Shown here: in pieces, positions 48,072 through 60,839 of the stretch | Layout of the letters: each line of letters begins with the position of its first letter | How positions within the stretch are numbered: position 1 is the first letter of the stretch | Made by a program: the position numbers and the translations under genes | From: Circinella umbellata | Lineage: Eukaryota; Mucoromycota; Mucoromycetes; Mucorales; Lichtheimiaceae | DNA length: 64,000 nt | Direction of reading: 5' to 3' | Assembly (NCBI GenBank): GCA_025093555.1 | Contig: JAIWNF010000039.1 | Span: 124,001 to 188,000, forward strand | Notes under the pieces: model-generated | Seen by the model: the letters and a program-made list of their open reading frames with translations, nothing else | Databases searched by the model: none | What the model was told of the DNA's origin: nothing

Positions 48072-51000
48072 ATGGCATCGAATCAAGAGTCAGCAGTTGA
48101 AAATGATGGTGCCATTCTCTTTACTAACAATAACGACAATAAAGAAAATAATGACCCATTTCAAAATTTGTCTAACACAACAACAAGTCAGCCAAAGATG
48201 ACGCCATCTCATTCGCATACGACACAACAATCGGGTACTTTTGCTACTGTAGCACCTAGTAAGCAACCGGAAGAAACAGTCGCTGGTGATGCAAGTTCAT
48301 TGTTTGCTGGTAATAATGGAGCTGATAATGATACCAGTGGTTTATTTGGTACAACTGATTCTCTTTTTCCTAATGGACAAGCTGATCAAGGGGATCCTTT
48401 TTTCTCTCAGCAGCAACCACAACCACAAGAGACGGCAGCAACAGGTCATGAACAGCAATTTAGTCAACAACCAGGATATGATAATTATGCATATCCAAAT
48501 ACCGAACATCAACAACAGGGACAATATGATTCGCAACTGACTTATGGGCAACAACAACAGCAATATGATACATCATCTTATTATCAATATTCTCAACCTC
48601 AGCAACCTCAGCAACAGCAAGACCAGTATGGCCAATATAGCCAATATGACTCTTATGCGAATCATCAATACCAGCAACAACCTCAACAAGATACATATGC
48701 CTACCAACCTACAACTTCGGCTTCTACTACAACACAAGCTATAGACAATAATAATAACGCTACTAGTGCTGTAACTGCAAATACGAATTATTATGACCAA
48801 TCTTCATACGATCCTCAACAATATAATAATAATTATGCGAATTATAACCAGTCTGGTACCGCTACTTCTACCACAGTCGGCGCCACTCAAACTCAGCCAG
48901 TAAAATCTCAACAACAGTATAGTCCATATGATTCAAATGCTCAACAGCAACAACAATACGATCAACAATATACTCAACAACAACAATATGGAGCTTATGA
49001 TTCGAATGCCACTCAGCAACAACAACCCTATGATCCATATAATTCTGCTGCCCAACAACAACAACAACAACAACAGGATACTTATTCACAATATTCGCAA
49101 TCTCAATATCACCAACAACATGATACCTATTCGCAATATTCTCATCAACAATATCAACAACAACCACAACAAGATGATACGTATTCCCAATATACACAAC
49201 AGGATCAACAGCAATTTGCTCAATATAATTATTACGGAACTACGGATCAAGCTAATACGGGTATTGCTACAACTACTTCTGAAGTCCAATCTACTCAACA
49301 GGATCAATATGCACCATTTGATACAGCGGCACAAGTTCAACAGCAACAAGTTCTTCCTCCTCCTCAACAGCATCAACAAGAACAACATGATTCATTTTCC
49401 CAAAAGTCTACTGAGGCATCCGCAGTGCCACCACCACCCAAAGGACCACCCAAGGCCTCAACAAGTGATGTACAACAAATTGACCAAGATCATAAGGCAC
49501 TGGAGCAACAGGATGCATTTGCACCTGTGGATTTACAAGCTCAACAACAACAGGATGTTTCTAAACCATTAGAAAGAGGACTGCAACACGACTCACTTGG
49601 ACTTTCGGATAATACTATTCAACCTCAGCAACCTCAGCAACAGGAGCAGGAACAACAAAAGGACCCGTATGCAACTGGACAAGATGGATATGGACAATAT
49701 GATCAATACAATGATTATGCTGCTGGTGGTTATGATGCACAAACAGCAGGTGGAGCATCTGAAGTTCAAGTATCACAACAAGAAGAATATACATCGTTTG
49801 ACACAGGTGTTCAATCACAACAAGAACAATTTGCACAATTTGAAACGGGTGTTCAATCACAACAAGAGCAATTTGCACAATTTGAAACGGGTATTCAATC
49901 ACAACAAGAGCAGTTTGCACAATTTGAAACAGGAGTATCTGAGGTACAACAGCAAACTCAAGCGGAAGAGGAATATGCACAATTTGATACAGGTGTTTAT
50001 GAACCTACAAAAGCAGATATTGTTGAAAATAAGGATCATGAACAACGGTCATCAGTTGACATTCAAGCACCTCCACCACCTCAACCATCATCGAGACAGT
50101 CTCAAGAACAAACTCGTGAAGCACCAAAAGCAGTACCACCTCCACCAAAGCAGCAACAACAGGTAGTACTGCCTCCGCCTACTGCTGCTGCTGCTCCTGT
50201 TCTACAAAAGGCTGAGCAAGAACAACAAACCACAGGAGAAGTGTCTACTTCAGTAATTGAACCTATTACAGCAACCACTCCTGAAGCTAATAGTAACAAT
50301 GATCAAGTGGTACCATCTTCTTATGATCCATACCAGTCTTATACCAATAATTATACTCCGGATCAATCGACTACTTCTGCTTCTGTGTATACCCCATCCA
50401 AACCGGATGAAATTCACACTGCCCCTTACGTCGAATCATCCTCATCCATTATTGGACGGTCATCGATCGAACAAAATAGAGTTGAAACAAGTACAGTTCA
50501 ATCTGGTAGTATGTTGAGTCGTCTTGCATCACCTCAATTAGAACAACTATTACCTTGTCCTGATCCTGCTTGTGAAGGTGAAAACAAATCCAAGGCAAAA
50601 TTCTGTTGTGAATGTGGAAGACCTTTAACTTCGGCTGCATCAAGATCTGTCACGCCTATTATTCAACCTACTCAACAACAAACTGTTCCTGTTGTCCTAA
50701 CACAAGATAATTATTCACCTTATGGTGCACAACAACCACAACAACCATTGCCTCCTCCTCCTTTATCTCAGGTACAACCGGGTCGAAATATGTATACACC
50801 TGATTCTTATGCTGCTACAGAACAACAACAAGAGCAACAACAGCCATTAATGATGGATACAGATGGAGTTCCAGATTACTATAGTACCGAAGCTGCTGCT
50901 GCTGCTACAGCAGACGTATATCAACAACAACAACAACAATTGGATCAACAAGCACAACAATATCCTCCTGATCCATTAGGAAGAAGCAAAGGATGTCCTG

Positions 51001-54000
51001 TTGTTACATTTGGTTTTGGTGGTAAAATGTGTGTCATGTTTCCACAAACAGTTCAACGATTTACAGCTGGTCATGATAGTGCTATTACCAAAGCTATGCC
51101 AAGTGCTGTTCAGATTTCAAAACTCAAGGATGTCATTGGTGATCAAAATCCTACAGTAGCAAGTCTTGCGCAATTTGTGGGGCCCGTTTTGAATGATCCC
51201 AAGGGTAGCACAAAAAATAAAAAGAAGGAAGTGTTGACGTATATGGATAAACGTATTGAGGAATTGACAGCTGCATTACAACAACAAACCAACACTAATA
51301 ATTTGGGGGAATATCATCAAGCGGAAAATCGAATTTCATTATGGCGGTTGTTAAAGACATTAATTGAAAATGATGGAACCATTGGCGATGGGTAAGTCAT
51401 TTACTTTTTAATTGACTAATGATTAGTTGAAAAGAAAGAAAGAAAGAAAAACTCTCAGGTAGTAGAGTAAAAAAGCCTAATTACTTATTTTTGAGAAATG
51501 CAGGGACAAAATGGATAATGCGGTCCGTGCACTTTTGCAACCAATCAAGAAAGGAGAAGAAAATGATCAGGGCAATTTCAGTGTACCGGCTTACGCTCAA
51601 GCTGATGGTCAACAACAAGATGAAGATGCTGAAAATCGTGAACGATCCAAAAAAGTGTTGAATAAATTGGAATCATACCTCGTTGATGGTGATCGAGCGG
51701 GTGCTGTAGAATATGCTATGCAAGAAGATTTATGGGCTCATGCACTTATTTTAAGTAGCTGCGTAAATAAAGATGTTTGGAAAAAGGTGGTTACTAATTT
51801 TGTAGAGCGAGAACTTTCGCAATCTGCAGGTGAAACTCCTCGTCAAGATCGTTTTAATGTTACTGGTGATAAACAAGCTTTACGAGTATTATATTCATTG
51901 TTTGCTGGCTCTGGTGCTTCGTCGAGTAAGTTTTTTTTTTTTTGGTGGTCAGTTGGGTGGGAAGGAATGACAATAATCATTAATATATATTTCTATTTTT
52001 TTAGTGACTGAATTCTTACCTGCTGCAGCACCTCAACAACGGTTAGGTACACCTTTTGGTGTACCAGCGCAAGCAGCCCCACTCCAAGCAACAGAAGAAC
52101 AGTTACAAGAATGGCAAATTACTTTAACCTTGATTCTTGCCAATCGCACACCAAGAGATACAGAAGCTATTACATCATTAGGTGATATTTTACGAACTCA
52201 TGGATGGTTAGACGCAGCTCATATTTGGTAAGAGGTCTTTTTTTTTTGTTTGGTAGTTTCTAAACATATCACAACTTCAAAAAAGAAATTTTATTTATTT
52301 ATATAATGTAACATTTTTTTTTATTAAATGCAGCTATTTGGTTTCGCCACAATCATCTCTACATTCTGGAATTGACGCTCCTCATGTTCGTTTGACATTG
52401 ATTGGTGCAGAGGGAACAACAGCATTTTCTGACCTTGATGCTTACTATCTTACTGAGTTGTATGAATTTGCCTTATCTACGAAACCAGGTGGAGCATCCT
52501 CCTTACCGTTCCTACAAGGATATAAGTTGGTTCATGCATGGTGGCTTGCTGATTTTGGATATCTTAATGAAGCTCAACGATATTGTGAAGCCATTGCCGA
52601 CGCCATTAAAGGATATACTAAGGGTAGTCCTTACTTGCATCGTCAATTATTGGAAAATCTGAAAGAATTTAGTGAACTTTGTGAAGCCGCTAGTGGACAA
52701 AGTATTGGGTAAGAGATATTAAACTTTTTTCTATAAAAAAATGAGTATTATTATTATATATTATTAAATTAATGCATATGTATATATAATTATTTATATT
52801 TAGTGATACTAAATCTTGGGTCAAGAATAAACTTTCTAAAAACATGCTTGAATCCATGTGGGGTTCGTTTGAAGGCAAGTTCAACAAGTTTGTTAGTGGT
52901 GAAGATATGCCAGATGAAGAACCTCCTGTACGTAAATCAACTGAAATCATGGGTACACCTTATGATGCTGCTAAAGATGGTCCACCCGCACGAAGTGCTT
53001 CTGCCTTTGATTTCCGTAATGCTGCTCGCTCAAGTATTGGACCTGAAAGCTTACGTCGTGCTGCTACGCCTACTGCTAATATGCCTTCTGAAGCTTATGG
53101 TAATCGTCGTTCTTCGTCTCCTGGTGTTCGAGGTCTCCAACAAACAGGTCCTTTTGCTCATGCATTTACTCCACTTTCTCATTACGGTGAATCTCAGATG
53201 CAGGAACAACCGCAACAAGAAGAATTGTCTCAAACAGGAGCAGTTATGGACGAACAACAGCAACAACAACAAGACGCCCAAGATAATCATGGTTATGGAC
53301 AGCAAGGTGGATATGGAGGGTACGGATATGGAGCACAGCCATCCAATGCAACAACTTCACCTTTTGGCTATACAGGTGGAGCACAACAAGCAACAAATGC
53401 TACGACATCACCTTTTGGTCATGGAGGAAGTGCTGAACAACAACCACAAAGTTATTATGGTCAAGGATCGTATAATAATTCACCAACACCTTATGGTGAA
53501 CAACAACCACAACAAGATCAGCAAAATGGGTATGGAGGATATGATCCTAATGCAGGAAGTGGCTGGTATGGTGGAGATCAACAACAACAGCAGCAACCAG
53601 CAACTTATCAACCCGAACAAACATCTAGTTATGAGCCACCTGTAGCTAGTAGTTATGAACCTGGTAACCAAGGAGACAATGACCTTGGATTCGGTAATTC
53701 GTCACTTACAAAGAGTAAATCACCATCTATTGATATTACGCAAGAAGACCAAACGCAGTCAACAGCACCTGAACCAATATCACAAGAAAATCCCACAGAT
53801 AAACCCCATGAAGCGGATGAAAAGAAGACAGGTAAATAAATTTCTTTTTGAAAGAATAATGACCTTGGCTTGTTTTTTTATCTGAAAAATAAAAAGTGGA
53901 TGAGTCTTTTGTTATACTAAACATATGATTATTGTTCAATTATTATTTAGATGAAGGTAAACATGGATGGGGCTTGCTCTCATTCTTTTCAAGAAGTTCA

Positions 54001-54534
54001 ACACCTTCTAATGCCAGTCAGATTGAAAAGAAAGCTGTTAAAGCCAATCTTGGAGAAGAAAGTGCATTCTATTATGATGAAAAAGAAAAGCGATGGGTTA
54101 ATAAAAATGTAAGTCTATTTTTTTGTATTTTTTTTAACTTTTAAATCATTATTACCTTCCTCTTACTAATACAATGAATATATATACATATATAATACAA
54201 GGCACCTGCAACACCTGCAGCACCGTCACTACCCCCACCACCCAAAGCTACATCTAGTCCAGCACCAACTAATAGAAACACACTTTCAACTCCTCCTCCT
54301 CCTCCTTCTTCTTCTTCTTCAACTGGTGGACCACCTGTTTCAACGGCGTCCACTCCTGGTCAAAAACAACCTCTTTTGATGCGTTCCGGTAGTACACCAC
54401 CTACTACAACAACTCCACCTGCTCGTTCAGCAACATCTCCACCACCTACGGCACCACCTAGTGGTGGAGCAAGACGTAGTCGTAAACCCATGCGATCCCG
54501 ATATGTAGATGTATTCAATCAACCTGGAAACTAG
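48072..54534 (+). CDS. SEC16: COPII coat assembly protein Sec16
   Basis: Seven exons (48072-51391, 51504-51925, 52005-52227, 52334-52708, 52804-53831, 53951-54108, 54202-54534) encode 1952 residues. The first 970 residues are low complexity, rich in Gln, Tyr and Pro. A Cys cluster near 828-850 reads CPDPAC and then CCECG, zinc-ribbon-like. The central conserved domain starts near 976 (CPVVTFGFGGKMCVMFPQ). The helical ACE1-type region follows (AGAVEYAMQEDLWAHALILS, LVHAWWLADFGYLNEAQRYC). The C-terminal region has the conserved WGLLSFFSR and ANLGEESAFYYDEKEKRWVN, and ends RSRYVDVFNQPGN. Sec16 organises ER exit sites, binding Sec23, Sec31 and Sar1. The length is like that of other Sec16 proteins. 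Many long antisense and shifted frames in this gene are by-products of CAA repeats. Confidence 0.94.
49807..49932 (+). repeat. 42-bp tandem repeat within SEC16 (three units)
   Basis: Three near-identical 42-base units encode GVQSQQEQFAQFET three times, with one Val-to-Ile change and a few synonymous changes. Degenerate flanking copies (QEEYTSFDT before, EEYAQFDTG after) suggest older expansion. The repeat lies in the disordered N-terminal half, so unit number may vary between strains. Confidence 0.9.
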
Positions 54535-55169
54535 ATTTTTCTCAAAACCTTTTTTTTACCCTCTATTTTTATTTTTATTTCCCTCCCCCCTCCCCCAAAA
54601 AAAAATAAGATACTATTATTTTTATAATTATTATTATTATTATTGATAATTCATTTTTCTTGACCATTCCATATAAACAAGAGGCACACACACTCATACA
54701 CACACATATATATATAAAAGGTCATATTATTAATACTATTATGTTATTATCCATTGTTGGTTGAGTGATCAGCAGTTTTATTATAGTTACACATGATACT
54801 TTTTTAAACATAAAATAAAAAGACGATCTTTTTATATTTAGTGGAAAAAAAAATTGAATTTGGGGTGTTTGTACCACTACCACGTGGTAAGAAAATATAT
54901 AAAAAAAAGAGTGCTTTGGATATTTTACATATATACGCAAGCACATTTATATATAAAGTTTTATTATTTTTTATGTGAAAAAAGAAAAAAATTAGAAAAA
55001 AATCATACAACAAAAAAAAAAAATACGCATGCATAAGGTAGGGACAATAAAAGAAAGTATTTACAAAATAAAAATAATAACAATAATACATTGTTGCAGC
55101 TTGAAATTCAACAATGATGACAAAAATAATATAAAAAGATGGTACAATAATATAGTTGGTATAAATAAG
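54535..55169. other. Convergent 3' intergenic region
   Basis: AT-rich, with the SEC16 3' UTR and the 3' region of the small minus-strand gene. A perfect 12-base palindrome TACCACGTGGTA lies at about 54878-54889. No gene seen. Confidence 0.5.
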
Positions 55170-55583
55170 TCATGATAAGTGATGGTGATGATGTTGCTGT
55201 TGTCTTTCGTTTACAACAACACTGTTATCAATATCAGTAATATCACCATGATTATCATCTATAAGGCTTGGAAATGATACATAATCATCTTTAAAAGACC
55301 AAGTTCGTTTGTCGTCATGTAATTCGTCGCTAAGTGACGTGAGAGACGATGACCATGATTCCCAAGAAACAGATCTTGAAATCTCTTGTTCCTGATGATG
55401 AGGACGATGAGGAGTAATAGCAGTAGCAGTAGAAGCTGTAGTGATATTTTGTTGTTGTGGCGCCTGCTTTTTTATTCCTTCTTGTTTCTGTTTCTGTTTA
55501 TTCTTATTGTTAATTGTTGTTGTACTTGTCGTCGTCGTCGTCAATCGCTTTGTCCAGTCGGAAGATAATAGGAATTGAAACAT
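55170..55583 (-). CDS. Small hypothetical protein (137 residues) with a YVSFP motif
   Basis: A single-exon frame starts MFQFLLSSDWTKRL, followed by Thr-rich and Gln/Lys-rich sequence, then SRSVSWESWSSSLTSLSDEL, RTWSFKDDYVSFPSL and a His-rich end. I do not recognise the family. The Ser/Trp segment and YVSFP give it non-random content. The frame at 30488-30850 has a similar order of features. The start is the first ATG downstream of an in-frame stop and gives a sensible N terminus. Confidence 0.5.
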   Translation of the reverse strand: MFQFLLSSDWTKRLTTTTTSTTTINNKNKQKQKQEGIKKQAPQQQNITTASTATAITPHRPHHQEQEISRSVSWESWSSSLTSLSDELHDDKRTWSFKDDYVSFPSLIDDNHGDITDIDNSVVVNERQQQHHHHHLS

Positions 55584-56316
55584 TTTTATATATGAATATG
55601 TATATATATTTGATGAATAGATAAATAAGTATATCAATGGTATATATATATAATACTGAAAGAACAATAGAAAACGACAAGATTAAAGAAATAAAAGAAA
55701 ACAGCACAGTAACAAAAATAACAAGTAAAGAAACAAAAAGAAACAAGGAAGAAAGTAAGCCTATATTTAAAGGTTATATCTAAGTGTATTAATAACTAGA
55801 AGTAAAAAAAGTAACGAGATATTTAAATCATTCTTCCTTAGAACAGGGTTTTTTGTTGGTTGTTTTTGTTAGTTGTTGTTATTTTTATTCGTCCATTTAT
55901 TAGATGAGGAGATAATAACAAAAGGATGGTTCCACGTTTTCCTCGAAATAGTAAAAAAAAAGATCGTGGTTTCTTTTCGTTTTCGGCACCATCCACGGAA
56001 GGGAGCTCCCATTCCCGATTCTATTAACCTTACCCTTCCTTGGAAATGAAATTTCATATTATGATTATTTCCCATTGTCATTGTGGCGTGTTCTATACAT
56101 GAATTCACCGGAACCTTTTTTTTGCTTTTTATTCCGTTGTTTATCCTCTTTGCTTTAAGGTACCTTAATTCTATGAATAGAGATAGAGCCAGATCTCTAC
56201 TTAGCAAACCAACAAGAAACTCCGAATAGGATACAAAGGGAAAATTGAGGGCGATGGTGACTCGGATTGGGAAAACCACTCCTAACACGAACGAAAACTA
56301 AAAAAAAAAATCTATA
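55584..56316. promoter_or_regulatory. Divergent upstream region, small gene / SWI3
   Basis: The 733 bases between divergent start codons. A 10-base palindrome GGGAGCTCCC at about 56000-56009 stands out in AT-rich DNA. A minus-strand frame at 55869-56288 has no recognisable content. Confidence 0.45.
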
Positions 56317-58435
56317 ATGGCTGACCAAGATCACCCCATGCCTGATGCCCCAACAACAGATGCAATTCCTGATAACAAACAGTCTATACCAGAATCATCT
56401 ACTTCTGCTCCTGAGGAAACAGAATCACAACAACAACAACAACAACAACAACAAACAGTACCAGATTCTGTTCCAGAGGAGCAACCACCACAATCTGTAC
56501 CAGAACGATTATTGCCAGAACAAACAGAACCATCAACAACGACAGAACAACCATTGGTAGAACAAAATCCATCAGAAACAACGACTATAACAACAGCACC
56601 AGAAGCAGAAACAGCAACAGCAGAACAATCAAATGAACATTCCAAAGAACAAGAACAACAACCTCTTTCTAAAGAAGAGGTAGAACCAATGAAAGTAGAC
56701 TCAACAGAAGAACCTAAGGAATTATCAAAAGAAGAACAACAAAAAGAACAACGATCCAAAATGGAAGAAGAAGCACGTAAATATTTACTAGAACAAACAA
56801 AACAAGTCGCCATACCTCATTACGCATCTTGGTTCGACATGGAAACAATTCACGACATTGAACGCGTCTCTTTACCAGAATTCTTTACCGGTCGTAGCAA
56901 ATCAAAAACTCCCAACATTTATCAAGATTATCGCGATTTTATGATAAATACTTATCGATTGAATCCAACAGAATATCTTGCGGTAACAGCGTGTCGACGT
57001 AACTTGGCAGGTGATGTCTGTGCCATTATGCGTGTTCATGCCTTTTTAGAACAATGGGGTTTAATTAATAGTGAGGTAACAGAAAATAAAAGAAGTGTTA
57101 AACAAAAGAAAGAAATAATAATTTCAACTTATAATTGAATTATAATAGTGTGACCCAGCAACATTACCATCCACTGTCGGCCCACCTTTTACAGGTCATT
57201 TCCGATTGACGGCAGATACACCTCGTGGGTTACAACCTTTCCGACCGAGTATCAAGGCAAAAATGGCAAAATCTGATGACAACAAAAAGAACGAACTTGA
57301 AATGAATCTACAACTACGACAACAATTATTTGAAAGTACTCAAGAACAAGCTGAAAATTTGAGTCACAAGCCATATTATTGCACCACTTGCGGTACAGAT
57401 TGTACTCGTGAACGATACCACAGTCTGAAGACAAAAAATATGGACTTATGCCCAACTTGTTACAAAGAAGGTCGTTTCCCATCCACTGTGATGAGCAGTG
57501 ATTTTATCAAGTATGAACCTGGACGATACGAACATGCTGAAGATGATTGGACGGATGAAGAAACTTTGTTATTGTTGGAAGCTATTGAAACTTTTGATGA
57601 TGATTGGAATGCCATTGCTGAACATGTTGGAACACGGACTCGGGAACAATGTATTATGCATTTCTTGCAATTACCTATTGAAGAACCTTATGTATCTTCT
57701 ATGCCATCAGCTCGTATATTGGAACATAAACGTACACCTTTTTCACAAGCAGACAATCCAGTCATGTCAATTTTGGCATATTTGTCATCCGCTGTCGATC
57801 CAGAATTAGCAGCTGTCGCTGCAGAGGCTGCTATTGAATTTCAAGAAACTGGCAAACGTAAAAAGATTCAACAAGACGAAGATGAAAATATGGATGAAGA
57901 TACTCAACATGTTAAGAAACCACGTAATGCTGTTGAAAAAGCTGCTGCTGTCGCTCTTGGATCTGCTGCAGCTAAAGCCAAATCCTTGGCTGGTATTGAA
58001 GAACGTGAAATCCGACGGTTGGTACACTCTGTTATTGACTTTGAGGTCAAAAAACTTGATTCGAAAATGAATCATTTTGATGAATTAGAAGCCGTATTGG
58101 AAAATGATTTGGAGCATATTACACAATTACGTCAAGAAGTGTTTTTGCAACGACATGCAGTCAAAAAGACCTCAAAATTGGTGCAAGATGAAATTAATAG
58201 TAAAGGATCCAGTATTTTATCGGCTGTAGAGAATGGATTAAATCCGATGCAATTACAACAAATTGTCAATGAAAATCTTTACAATGAAAATTATCGATTA
58301 TTTACCGAGTCAAACGATTTTTCACGTCCTTCAGATAAATCATTAATAGCAGCAACAGACGAGGATAATAGTAAAATTAATGACGGAGATAAAACAATAC
58401 AACCACAACAGGCTTCAATTCTTACATTACAATAA
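56317..58435 (+). CDS. SWI3: SWI/SNF-RSC subunit of the Swi3/Rsc8/SMARCC family
   Basis: Two exons (56317-57075, 57149-58435) give 681 residues. The N-terminal 150 residues are Gln/Glu/Thr-rich. A SWIRM domain covers about 164-253 ([55 protein letters not shown]). A ZZ-type zinc finger is near 328-365 ([22 protein letters not shown]). A SANT domain is near 385-435 ([38 protein letters not shown]). A long C-terminal helix ([19 protein letters not shown] region, then [15 protein letters not shown]) is the usual dimerisation leucine zipper. The protein is a core scaffold of SWI/SNF or RSC nucleosome remodellers. Which of the two yeast paralogues it matches better cannot be settled here. Confidence 0.94.
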
Positions 58436-60563
58436 TCAAAACCAAATTCAAAAAAGATAATGATGAAAAAAATATGAAAATGATATTTTATATATAAAGT
58501 TACTATTATTATATTATTTGATGTTCGTTCATTGGTGCTTTTATGTGTTGCTGGATTTATTAATTTTCCCTTTTTGTAATGACAACAACTTAGCCATGAT
58601 TTTACTTTATAAAAAGCGTATTTATGGGATTTGAGAACTGATGTTGGTAATACATTTGAGGCGTTTGTGTACCCAAACGCCATATCTACATTTTTGACTT
58701 GCGTTTCACGTCTTTTATTTTATCATGTTGAGCCACTATTCTAATTTTTTGTGAAATACCACTGCTGATTTTTGTTATAAAACTATATTTTATTTTTAAA
58801 TATCTCTGTTGTAAAAGAAATTGTATTCTAATTCAGATTGTTTTGATGATATGTACATATTTTACTATATTAAATGCATATTATAATTTTAGATTCACAA
58901 ACCTGGCTGCGCCATTCGGAGCAGGTGGCGCAGATACACCCGATATGCATCATCACCGGACTTTTCCTTACCTACATGTAAGGGAATACAGTAAAAAGTG
59001 GGGTCATAACAACTAAAAGCTGTTGGTGAACGCTCCCTCTTTTTGCGTTACTAGGTAATGATTACTGATGACTCGATATGACTTCATTTTTTTTTTTTTT
59101 GACTTGAGAAAACAATCTAATAATTTATAGCAAACAAACAAAAAATAAATACATTCATCGAATTCTTTTTTCTTCTATCCACTTACTAATACTACTTCTC
59201 GGACGATTATTTCAATTACTTGCCGAGATATGACGTACAAGTTACAAAATAAATATTTTTGCCGGAAAGTTATTTCTCGCATTGGTAATATTCCAATTGA
59301 TAAAGCTTTCTCTTTTTCTGTTTTTGGCAACCAAGGTAATCTTGCAAATACTTTGTGTTTGTCATATTTTTTTTTCGCTAAAGTTAGCAGTCTGTATTTT
59401 TGACTTGACGAAATAATCATTTCAAGTCTGCAGAAAAAAAAGTTTTTACTTTGCGGGAAACCCCCAAAGGTTTGCACCATATGTAGATCACGCAAAAGTT
59501 GATTATCATCCAGTCAAGCAAAAAATATGAGACCGTAAACTACGTAATAGAGAAAATGACAATACTACGTACCTATTATCATTTTTACAATAAGCGATTA
59601 GATATTACAAGCTATCAAATATTTTATTACCATTTGCTGCGGTTATATATTCTGTATAGTTGACTTCTCCTGGTTCTCACTTTTTTTATGCGCGCCACTG
59701 AAAAAACCGCAGCAAATGAAAAAAAAACATTGGCGTTCCTGAATCGAAGATCCTCCTTTTTAGTTCAACAGCATAAAGGATTACTATTTTCGGGAACCTT
59801 TTTGAATCTTGGCAAGTTGATACAAAAAGCAATTTTTTTTATTTACTTTATTTTCGCTAGACAAATACAGAATCAGTATGATATAAATACTTAATTTAGC
59901 TAATAGCAATAGAAGAAAAAAATGATATCATCGTACTACGAAAGGGCCAAGTAAATAAATAAAAATAAAACACCATTTTACCGCCAAAAAAAATCATATC
60001 AATAATCAGAATGAATTATTGTAAATAGATTATATTATATATATTTTTTGTTTTATTATTGGTTCGAAAAAGCATAAAGTTATTTAGATGTTATAATGAG
60101 TTTGGAAAGTTTACAAAGAGTTTTTATACATACGTATACAAAAACAAATGACAATTTGGTTGATTATACAACTTCAAAAAAGTCTTTAATATTCAAAGGG
60201 GTACAGTCAAAAGAGAAAAAACAATAGAAGAGGAAAAAACCCTATTCAATGAGAGTTTATATACAAATATAAAAAGAAAGAAAAAAAGTGTGCTCTTGGT
60301 CATCATATAGTAGATAAAAAGAAAATGAGTGGAATCATATTGAAAAAGGTCTATAAATGAAATTTGTGATGGGAGGGATTGTTGTTTGATATATGTGTGT
60401 TCATGGTTAAATGCGAGTGTATGTACTTGTAAAATATATATTATGGTATAAGGTTGTAACTGACAACCAAGTCGTTGTGATGAATTATGTGCAAATATCA
60501 TTATTATAGTCTAGGTTATGAAATAAATAGTGTTGTTATTGTTGTTGTTGTCTTCGTTTATTA
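58436..60563. other. Gene-poor interval
   Basis: About 2.1 kb. A less AT-rich patch at 58900-59050 (GCGCCATTCGGAGCAGGTGG and flanks) could be an old insertion or a structured RNA, but no known RNA was recognised. Frames at 59175-59495 and 60193-60501 lack recognisable content. The end contains the 3' UTR of the first WWE-like gene. Confidence 0.45.
59631..59718. repeat. 14-bp perfect inverted repeat with a 60-base spacer
   Basis: CATTTGCTGCGGTT at 59631-59644 is the exact reverse complement of AACCGCAGCAAATG at 59705-59718. It could form a hairpin, or mark the ends of a very small element. Confidence 0.8.
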
Positions 60564-60839
60564 TTATGCACCAGTTCTTGCAATCGTGATACGAGTTGCA
60601 CATTGTTGTGCATATAATTGTATTCCATTGACGTACACCAAACCATGTAATGACTTGACATAAACATTAGCAGATTGACCCGTACGGAATAAATTTTCGA
60701 TTGAGTAGTTTGCCTGGGGATCGAAAGCTAATATAATTTATTAATTAAAATGCATTGTAAAAAAAACATTTATTTCTATATGAAAAATATGCTTACGAAT
60801 CCATTGACTTCCAGCTTGATAGACCCACTGAACTGCCAT
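60564..60839 (-). CDS. Single-domain WWE-like microprotein, paralogue 1
   Basis: Two exons (60839-60797, 60727-60564) give 68 residues. It begins MAVQWVYQAGSQWIPFD, continues NYSIENLFRTGQ, and ends VYVNGIQLYAQQCATRITIA then RTGA. The spacing of two Trp, a Tyr/Phe, the IE pair and a closing Arg-rich strand resembles the WWE domain, a fold that binds ADP-ribose polymers and is otherwise found in E3 ligases and PARPs. Here the domain fills the whole protein. The paralogue at 63287-63560 has the same length and intron position and about 71 percent identity, which strongly supports coding. The WWE assignment is by eye; the function is unknown. Confidence 0.75.

Noticed and set aside
48286..50643. 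Many long frames on both strands overlapping the first SEC16 exon
   Set aside because: They arise from CAA/TTG-rich repeats; the SEC16 frame alone carries domain signatures and splices onward.
55869..56288. 139-codon minus-strand frame upstream of SWI3
   Set aside because: No known motif and it occupies the expected SWI3 promoter and leader; composition gives no support.
58900..59060. GC-richer patch as a possible structured RNA gene
   Set aside because: No tRNA, 5S, U-snRNA or snoRNA signature could be confirmed; only a small hairpin (CCTTAC...GTAAGG) is seen.
59175..59495. 106-codon minus-strand frame
   Set aside because: No recognisable family, no splice partners and AT-rich composition like its surroundings.
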